Shown here in pieces: positions 52,741 through 61,700 of a DNA stretch of 64,000 nucleotides; position 1 is the stretch's first letter; every line of letters starts with the position of its first letter. A program made the position numbers and the translations under genes. The DNA is taken from assembly GCA_033239005.1 (NCBI GenBank), contig BSQZ01000005.1:2396501-2460500 (forward strand), in the 5' to 3' direction. The notes below the pieces were generated by a model. It was not told the DNA's origin. It made no database searches and saw nothing but the letters and a program-made list of their open reading frames with translations. This DNA comes from Lamellibrachia satsuma (lineage: Eukaryota; Annelida; Polychaeta; Sabellida; Siboglinidae).

Positions 52741-54493
52741 TTAATTCACGATTGCTTCAGGGGCTGGTGGATTCAAACATAGAACAGGAACAAAATTACA
52801 TGCAGCGGCATTGAAATTCCACCCACACTCTGGATACGGGAGGCATCGTTGACCGTCGCCAGCCTTTCTCCACATCATTGCTATGTAATGTACCCACAAA
52901 ATATGTGTAGTTGTAGTTGAAGGAAGACAATCTCCCTCAGCTGCACGATTTGAGTATAGGAACCAACGGAGCTCATTTACTTTGGTGCATATTTTGGAAC
53001 TGTAAAGCATTCAGACAAATCGTTCCAACTGTTTGCATGTTTCTGGAGATGGATCAATGTTCCCCAAAGATGCTAATGCTTCCAGAATCTCTTCATCACA
53101 AGACATGAACACCTTGAAGCACCACTCTTTGGTTCTACCGACAAATCTACCACACGTGTCAGTCCCCATAAAAGCATGTAAGCCTAACATCGCCGATGCG
53201 CGTTTTGGTCCCAGCATGTCATAAATAAGTTGCATTGCAATATTTTTCTTCAGCTTGCCCTTTCTAGAAAGAAAGCTTGTTGCAACTGGAAGGCTTGGAT
53301 ACAGTTGAACCATCAGCTGGAAGACGTCTGTGTCTGGCGAATCAATCACAACTTCTGTATCTCTGTCAATTGTAAGGGCATGCAGCTAGAGCAAACCATC
53401 TGCCTCCTCCTCACTGTGAGTGATTAGGGTGCTTGGAACATGGACATTTCCCTTGCTTTCTGTTCCAGACGTCACAATGAACTTATTCAACCTGTTGCCA
53501 GGACTCTTGTTGTGATCTAGACATTTAGCAGCTAAATACTCTATAACTTCTGCGTTGGTGTTGACATTTGAGAGGAAATCCTCCAAAGAAATATTCTGGA
53601 TTAACGCGCTGTCCTTGACGTGGTAGTACGTTGACTTCCCCATTGTCCTCTTTTTCCTCATTTGTTCTTCGAGGGAGGTGTTCAGATATTAAACACCAAC
53701 CTAACTTCGTCGTAATATGCTATCAACTTGATGAGTTTCGCAAGAAAGGATTCAGCAAAGTCACGACATGTCTTCATGTTATCAGTTTGTTTGGAAGCTG
53801 AATTCACCAATGCCATGCCATCGAATATGATTACTCTTGAACTTGTAGTTTGGTTTCCATCCTCTATTTCCATATCTTGCGATGTTGCATATTTCTCAAG
53901 ATGATGGAGAATCGTCGCCTTGTCATACTTTGGTCACCTTCTCATTCATACCTTTTCTTATAAGGAGTTTGTGCATACCATCCCCATCTGCCGTAAATGG
54001 GTTTCCATGTTCGACAAATATCCCAGTGAACTTTGTAGCAATCTTCGTTATTCGGGAGAGCTTTCCTCATCTGATCACATGGTGCTGCATTCTACTGTCA
54101 TTACTACCCTTGCCGTATTCTTTCGAGCAAGTTTGACATCTCAGGCGCAATGAGAAAGAACTTATCTAGAGCCTTCTCATTTTGGGTTATTCCTACTATT
54201 CCTCCAATAACCTTAAGTGCGCCGTTTTCGTGTGCAATTGCATGATATGGGGCTACTGAAGTAAATCCTGCCACCCCTTTCGCCACGCAGAAGTTCCCTT
54301 TCAGGTATTTTGCCCAGATGTCCGGATGCTGCTTTTCCGCTTCCTGCATTGTGGAAATATACAGGGGTAGCAAACGAGCATAGTTCAGATGGTCATGGGC
54401 AAAGAAGTACTTGATAAGAGACTCGGTGCTCTCCATGTGCAGCAGAATAATCTCTTTATCTAATGCTTCTAACAAATTGTAGGATTGTCTCAA
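52741..54493 (-). pseudogene. Decayed transposon gene with PIN/XPG-like segment
   Basis: Collinear minus-strand fragments in changing frames. First, 54493-54104 has DHLNYARLLPLYISTMQEAE, HENGALKVIGGIVGITQNEK and LIAPEM. Next, about 54070-53935 has ITKIATKFTGIFVEHGNPF and DGDGMHKLLIRKGMNEK. Then 53873-53682 has VIIFDGMALVNSASKQTDNM and AYYDEVRLVF. Then 53661-53386 ends HSEEEAD. Then 53349-53011 has IDSPDTDVFQLMVQLYPSLP and LGLHAFMGTDTCGRFVG. Finally 53010-52741 has LPSTTTTHILWVHYIAMMWR and ends in TAA. Paired acidic motifs (DSPDTD; HAFMGTDT) resemble the PIN/FEN1-XPG nuclease core, and the whole matches a large repeated family in aquatic animals that I know only as uncharacterised. At least four frame changes make it a pseudogene. 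Confidence 0.65.
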
Positions 54494-54712
54494 ACTGTTT
54501 CATGTAGTTTTTGTGTTGCAATCACCTGTGTCCCCTGAAATTATGGCAACAATGCCACAGCGACAGCTGCTACAACAGTGATACTACAATAACAGTGATT
54601 GTGTTAAAACGATCTCTAACACGGCAATTGTAATTATACAATGCATTGATTACATACAAAGATTTGAGTTTTTTGTGCGCTAAAATTGTGTTGCAATGTT
54701 GCTACCACAAAA

Positions 54713-54908
54713 AGTTATCCAACCTGTATAATATATTGAAAGTTATTAAAACAATGATAGAAGCACGTTTTTCAATCTTTATTTAACGATGATAAAATAA
54801 TTACAGCACATAAAGTATGATTATGTAAAGAACAACATAGATTGAACATAACAGTACAGTCTAAACGTGTTTCTATCATTGTTTTAATAATAATAAGGTT
54901 GGACAACT
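54713..54908. mobile_element. Nested 196-bp MITE-like inverted repeat
   Basis: AGTTATCCAACCT at 54713 and its near-complement AGGTTGGACAACT ending at 54908. Inside both ends lies ATTAAAACAATGATAGAAnC and ACGTTT in inverted orientation (54748-54770; 54870-54892). There is no coding capacity. It is inserted within the larger transposon. Confidence 0.65.
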
Positions 54909-55100
54909 ATTCGTTGACTTTCCCCTTGTTCTCTGTTTCCTCATTTGTTCTTTGAGGGAGGTGTTCAGATATCAAACACCAAACTAACTTCGTCGTAATT
55001 TGCTACCAAGTGTATGACTTTCTCAAAAAAGGATTCAGCGAAGTCACGACATGTCTTCATATTATCAGTTTTGGAAACTGAATTCACCATTACCATAAAA
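54909..55100 (-). pseudogene. Second copy of part of the transposon gene
   Basis: About 190 bp, roughly 85% identical to 53628-53825 in the same orientation (shared TCATTTGTTCTTYGAGGGAG and AAGTCACGACATGTCTTCAT). It sits between the nested MITE and the right TIR, so the element carries an internal duplication of a coding segment. Confidence 0.8.
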
Positions 55101-55431
55101 TTTTTATTGTGACCGCCATTTTGTAATTCAAGATGTTAAGCCCACATTATGTATGAATAACACAGATACTAATAAAAAATAGGTACTTTCAATGCTACGG
55201 GCTCCAGGCATCATTCTAAACATGTAACGAATAAAAAAATAATAACATGATGGAATATCAAGTCATTTGTATACTGGTGGCCATCTTGAATTTGGTAAAA
55301 ATATCCTGTTTGAAAAAATTGCCACCCTATTGTTTTTAGAACTATACTACTCAGAGATACTAGATCAAGTGAAAGTTTGCTTTTAACAAAGATTCTACAC
55401 GAAAGCATGTTCTGTGACATAGTGGCCTACA
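55100..55431. repeat. Right long terminal inverted repeat
   Basis: Complement of the left TIR. Landmarks are CCGCCATTTTGTAATTCAAG at about 55112, GGCCATCTTGAATTT at about 55280 and GCCTACA at 55425-55431. Confidence 0.75.
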
Positions 55432-55546
55432 CCAAATAACAAGCATATTGCAACATTAATAGAAACTACTGCGAAATAAATGAAAACGTGATTTACTGGT
55501 TTGGTAATTTATATTGTGCCATTGCATGTAAATAGCGACGATTAAA

Positions 55547-56101
55547 ATGAAATATATTCGTCGTAATCTGCCGACGGCGGGTTTCTTCCATGCCCTACCG
55601 TATCGTGCCATCACCGACGTTCAGTCAACATGTTTCTTCCATGTCCTAATGTCTCGTGTTATCAACGACGTTCAGTCAACGACATGTTTCTTCCATGCCC
55701 TACCGTCTCATTCTATTACCGACGTTCAGTCAACGACAGGTTTCTTCCTTGCCCTACCGTCTCGTGTCACCCACGTTCAGTCAATGACGGGTTTCTTCCA
55801 CGCCCTACCGTATCGTGCCATCACCGACGTTCAGTCAACAACATGTTTCTTCAATGCCCTACCGTCTCGTGCTGTCACATACGTTCAGTCAACATCAGGT
55901 TTCTTTCATGCCCTACCTTCTCGTGCTATCACCGACATTCAGTTATCGTCAGGTTTCTTCCATGCCCTACTGTTTCGCACCACCACGGCCGTTCGGGCTA
56001 CCTTAGGTTTCCTCCACACCGTTCGACCTTCGGGCAATTACTCTTACGTTGAGTGCAACTTAGATAACAGTGTCTATTCGTTTACAGAATGTTACGAGTG
56101 A
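55547..56101 (+). other. 184-codon open frame over a 54-bp tandem repeat
   Basis: Eight copies of an 18-residue unit, GFFHALPSRAITDVQSTT and variants, encoded by a 54-bp DNA repeat from about 55570. The frame opens at ATG with MKYIRRNLPTA and closes with a non-repetitive tail, GNYSYVECNLDNSVYSF. Two units are 51 bp, so both length changes are multiples of three and the frame survives. No signal peptide, promoter or splice evidence was identified. A second frame over the repeat is also open (140 codons). It could be a real orphan gene or simply a minisatellite 0.6 kb upstream of Dispatched. Confidence 0.3.
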
Positions 56102-56691
56102 GCGACGCGGGAGTCGAGCACACGGAAAGCGCCAGCAGAACACACAGCGTGCACCACTGACGGCAACATCATCTGTAGGACCGAATCTGAGCGAAATGCA
56201 AAGATAGAGAAATAGACCACGTCCATCAAACCGCCACACGTTGTATGTGTAGATATACACAAAGTAAGTAAACACAGACTCCACGATACTATTGGCTATG
56301 CACTGCCCAATGGTTAGTTACTGAAGATGACAATTATACATATAATCATAATATTACCGTCGGTTGGGGGGGGGGTGATAAATTTTAAGTAATTGGTGTC
56401 CAGTTCAGTCACAAATTATGTTGACACAGCACGTGTGAATCGTTCTGTTTTCCGCATAGTAGTTTTCTTGATAGATAACGGTATTCTACGAAATTTAAAA
56501 ACATGTTGGTTGTTGAACGAAAGGAGCTGAACACGCCTAGTTTGTGTCGAACGTTGCAGGTCACGGCAAGGACCTGGACTTGTGACTGGATGTTACACGC
56601 ACAAAACGGAGCTAACTATAATGGAACCCAGTAAACTATTTCATTAACCCAAATCAAAAGTTTACGTTGGGTTTGCTACGAGGTAGAGGTC
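56102..56691 (+). other. Upstream region or 5' UTR of Dispatched-like gene
   Basis: CpG-containing, with a G9 run at about 56367. An in-frame TAA at 56632-56634 precedes the ATG at 56692 with no ATG between, which supports the chosen start. No TATA box is evident. Confidence 0.5.
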
Positions 56692-56885
56692 ATGGCTCAA
56701 CCAACCGAAGACGGCACAACTTATACTACCAAATGTGAGGTTGAATGTCCAGTGACGTCAAACTGTCAAAATGACGTTGCTTTGAACAGCTTCGAAGCAA
56801 ACGGCGCCGCCGTTATCAGTAAGGAAAATGACGAGACGTTTCCTAGCGAGACACCGACTGGAGACGAGCCCCCGCAGCCGAACTG
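56692..56885 (+). CDS. DISP1: Dispatched-like exon 1 (N-terminus)
   Basis: Begins MAQPTEDGTTYTTKCEVE; acidic and Pro-rich toward the end (GDEPPQPNW). It is the first ATG after an in-frame stop. The donor is CTG/GTAAGA, phase 2. The exon contains one TGACGTCA (56753-56760). Confidence 0.85.
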
Positions 56886-58619
56886 GTAAGACAGTTACAA
56901 AGAAATGTGACGCGCTCAGCTTCGACTGCGATTAAAACTGTATTGTTTTATTGTGATAAACGATAGTAATATACAACAGGATAACAATGCTAGCATGTGA
57001 ACAACAATTCTGCAAGGATGGCCAAACAGTTATCAACCATCGCTGTTCATTGCGACGTTATTACGATTGATCTGTAAGGTCTCACTTTGCACGTCAACAT
57101 GTGTGCCCGCTTTCGTATGTAGACACGGTCTGCTGTCTACACGGATGTAGGACGTAATTACGCACAATTGTAACACTAATAATGATTACAATTGACGGGT
57201 GCCGACTTAACAGGATCGTTAAACGGATCGTTAAATCGTCAAACGACGAAGCACCTGGCTACCTTGTAACGCGTTTTGAACAGTCTCAACTAGTATAGAT
57301 ACCGCGCTATTTAAGAACGTACTTTACCTTTTTCGATTTACTTCTAGGTACATTCGGTTCCTGGTTCGGTATCCAGCTGCAGTCATTGTTATAGTCCTCA
57401 TCATTGTTGGCACTTGTACTGGAATTACTGCCGCATTCAAACCGATTCCTGACTTCAACGACCCGCTCAAGGTACGTAGCATACTGGTGAAAGTGAAATA
57501 ATTATTATGAGGTAGACTCGTTAGAAATAGTCAGAAGCAGCATAATCACATGTGTCAGGCAGTTGAAATATCAATTATATTTCAAATCTTAAAATTGGAT
57601 ACTAATTTTCCGTGCGTGCGTGTGTGCGTGCGTGAATGTGTGCGCGTGTGTGTACCATGGGACAGGACATCTAGCCGTTCTGGAATGCGGTCAGTATCGC
57701 GATGTAATATTCTACCAACGTATTCGTGCCAGAAAATGTTGTTTCAGTGGTTATCTGTAGTAGTTACATATTACGCGAACGTGTTGCTTCGTAATCAACG
57801 AGGAGAACCACCTCTACCCAGCGTGCACTGCGTCTCCGTCAACCACTGCATCATATATGGCTTTTTTAATCGCGACCCTCGAATTATCTTGACTTATTTA
57901 TATATTGTTCGAAATAAAGCCTGACACCGAGAACAGTATTGTAATTGCAATTGCTGAACTATGCCAAACCCTTCACATTCCAAGCGTTGTGTTTGGCTGT
58001 CGAAATTATATGATGCCATTTTGGCAAAATAGTCTCAGTCGGCGATGACGTAGCAAACGACACTTATAAGCTCGACCAAGAGGACACGAATATATGCACT
58101 TTGAAGTGGTGTTGTCGCCGTCGCCTTACTGTCAACTAATGTATTTTGGTGACGTCAAGAACGTAGTCTTACTGTCATCCGATGTATTACGGTGACGTCA
58201 TAAACGTGACTGTCAACCAATGTATTGCTGTGTTGTTGGATTAGTGTTTGATTTTTCAGTTTGGTGATGATAGAACTATGTAAGCTGGTTTATTTGACCC
58301 AGACATAGACTGTGCCTGCCTCAGTGAGTGCACTAGACATGAGTAGTTTGGAATGAATATATAAATTCCGAGCACGCTTCTCATTCCAATACTCATATGT
58401 CCACTGTCCACACGCGCTTGTACTTGTTCGGATCAGTTGAATCGCCTCGGCGGCCAAAACTGTGATCTAATGATCCAACAGCTCTCTCCTGTGAAATTCG
58501 CTCCAGTCAGTTTGACAGTTGACGTTCATGACGTCACTAAAATTAATTGGTTGACATTAAAACTACGTTCACGACGTAATACATTGATCGACAGTAAGGA
58601 TACGTTCACGCACGCGCGC

Positions 58620-58708
<89 letters not shown>

Positions 58709-61700
58709 CTAGCCAATTAGCTCAATACCTTACCAGAATCTTGTTGTGTAGTTATTTAGATTCATCTTTGTTGTAGTGTAATGCATCGAAAAGATTACGC
58801 GTAAATATGACCAATTCAACACATTTCAGGGATTCTCAACGCGCGGAACAGCGATCTACAAGGCGACCAAAACGGCGACTGACGTCATGCAGGAATACAC
58901 TTTGATCCCGCCGATAGCAAGAGTCGATACGAGGAACAGCAACGGAGATGGACGGCGCAGGAAACGTAGCACCAACGACGAAGACGTTCGTACCTCGTGT
59001 TCAGGTAAGCATTGGACATACCTTCCAAGGTGGCAGCAGATAGCAGGAGATCCTCGCTTGCATGGGCAGGCTTCTTATGGGGGAAGATTATTTCAAGGTT
59101 TACCGATAATTTTTCCGACGGTGGCGCCATCAGTTGTATGTAAATTACTTGAAACATTAATTAGAGACCACATGGTGGAATTCCTCATAAAACATAAATT
59201 AATAAATACATCTCAACATGGATTCCTAAAAGCAAGGTCATGTCTAACCAATCTCTTATGTTTTTTAGAAGAAATTACAAAGTGGGTAGATGACGGGTCA
59301 CCAGTGGATGTTGTCTACTTAGATTTTCAGAAAGCTTTCGATAAAGTGCCACATCAAAGATTGTTACTTAAACTAAAAGCCCATGGTATAGGCAATGATG
59401 TAATCAACTGGATAGAAAAGTGGCTTACACACAGAAGACAGAGAGTAATAGTAGATGGTAAGATTTCAAACTGGAAATCTGTTTTGAGTGGGGTACCACA
59501 GGGATCAGTGTTAGGCCCTATACTGTTTTTAATATATATAAATGATTTGGAGGATGACATATCTAGCAAAGTACTCAAATTTGCAGATGACACAAAGGTA
59601 TTCAGAAAGGTTACTAATGATACAGATAAACAAAGTTTACAGGATGATCTAGAAAAATTAGTTAAATGGTCAGAAAAATGGCAAATGTTATTCAATTTTG
59701 GGAAGTGTAAATGTATACACATAGGACATGGAAATATGGACGAGGAATATAAAATGGGGGATGCTGTACTAGGTAGAACCACACAAGAAAAGGATTTAGG
59801 AGTAATATTTAATGCTGACATGAAAGTTTCAGAGCAATGTGGGATTGCTGCTTGAAAGGAAATCAAATTCTAGGCCTAATTAGGAGAACTATCACGTATA
59901 AGGAGAAACATCTAATTGTACCCCTGTACAAAGCAATAGTTAGACCACATTTGGAATATTGTATTCAAGCATGGAGGCCATATCGTAAAAAAGACATAGA
60001 TAAGCTAGAAAGAATACAACGAAGAGCAACTAAGATGATTCCAGAATTAAGAGACCTTAGTTACGAAAGTCGCTTATTACAATGTGGTTTGACAACACTA
60101 GAGACCAGGAGACTAAGAGGAGACCAAATAGAAGTGTTTAAAATAGTGAACGGTTATGAGGATGTTGATAGGAATATGTTCTTCAAACTTAAAGAAGGCA
60201 GTAGAACCAGAGGACACAAAGCAGCATTAGTTAAGGAGCAGTGTAGGTTGGACATGAGAAAGTACTCATTCTCACAGAGGGTGATAAATGAATGGAACAA
60301 ACTGCCAAACGATTGTGTTAATGCTAGTAGTGTGAATATGTTTAAAAATAGAATTGACAGATATCTGATAAGGGCGAGCTACACATAGATGAGAAAATTG
60401 TTGGACTCTCGATAAGCCAATGGCTTCCTTGTCCACTTGCCATCTGGAACTTGTTCGAGATGGCAATCTTGTTAAATCTTGTTAAACCTACCGAATGCAT
60501 TTTATCACAATTACGCAAGAGCTCTGATCTGTTTCCATGTAAACGTACTGCACGCAAAAAACGTGAACATATGCAAGTGATTTTCAACGTTTTGTAATTC
60601 ATTAAATGATATCGTATAATCGTGTGTAAATGAACTTAATCAAGCCAAAGCGTGAACTCTAATACGACGAAAAGCGGGAGATTTTCCTTTCAAAGTGGGA
60701 GATCGGAGCAGGTTTCCCGTCATATCGGGATATTTTGAAGGTCTGAATGGAGGCAGAGCAGTGCAACAGATCATGTGACGATGTGGTGTTCGATGGAAAA
60801 ATTACCAATAAACTATATTGTTCAGCAAACTCCACATTTCTGAGCAACAACTCATATTCGTAACATTAAAAAGTGGTAAGGGATTCCAGGCTGTCGTGAG
60901 AGCGACACACGGTGGCGCCACCCCACGGAGTCTGGTTAATCGAGTCTAACGCTGGTGTGGAATCGTACAACGAACACAGGCCGGCAGAGAAACAGACACA
61001 TCTCACATCAATAAATGCCCGCAGAAGTTACATAAAAAAGCATACCGCTAAAGTGTTATGTATATTAGCAAAAACCGCACATAGAAATTACCCGATCTAA
61101 CGATCCAAGTAAATTCTGATTATTTTACACATTCACATACATGACAGTTATTAACACCAATCAATCTGTTTTGCGATGGGCTAAAGAAATAGTCGGTACC
61201 TGGAATAGCATGTTTTGATCGCTAGACAGGCGTGTGTAAACGCAATGCACGAATGTCGACGGAAATACAACACGCAATTGTGTACCTTAAATACGAGAGT
61301 CGGAACCAAACAATGATGTATCCACGACAACGACAACGACAACAATAATATATACACGACAATGACAACAATAATATATCCACGACAAGGACAACAATGA
61401 TGTATCCACGACAACGACAACCATGATGTATCCACAACAACGACAACAATGATGTATCCACAACAACGACAACAATGATGTATCCACGACAACGACAACA
61501 ATGATGTATCCACGACAACGACAACAACGCATATAGTTAAAATAATTACTGGTTCAGCAAAGATTACATCATACGAACAATAAAACAATAAAGCTGATAT
61601 TAAGAAATCACAACGCAAAAATCGGCTGATCTGACGTTTGAATAACTTCGAACGCGATTGAGCATGTGTTGGCGTAGATACGCGATTGTTTCAGCGCACG

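Larger units (their letters stand above)
51767..55431 (-). mobile_element. 3.7-kb DNA transposon with long terminal inverted repeats, Academ-like
   Basis: About 320 bp at the left (51767-52085) align with the complement of the right end (about 55100-55431). Shared blocks in order are TGTAGGC, TTCGTG-AGAATnTTTGTTAAAA, ACTTGAT, TTCAAGATGGCC and AAAATGGCGG. Identity is roughly 75% with indels, by eye. Between them lies a decayed minus-strand gene (54493 down to 52741). CCAA next to both ends (51759-51762; 55432-55435) could be a 4-bp target duplication if the left end starts TTAG, but this is uncertain. Long TIRs, a short duplication and an XPG/PIN-like segment point to Academ, which is known to carry XPG-type nuclease domains (AcademX). 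Superfamily assignment is inference. Confidence 0.6.

Noticed and set aside
58885..59157. 90-codon minus-strand frame
   Set aside because: Antisense to Dispatched exon 3 and the LINE start; composition not protein-like.
59354..59866. 170-codon minus-strand frame
   Set aside because: Antisense shadow of the CR1 reverse transcriptase.
61181..61618. Frames rich in SLSWIHHCC on the minus strand
   Set aside because: Translation of the 26-bp intronic array.
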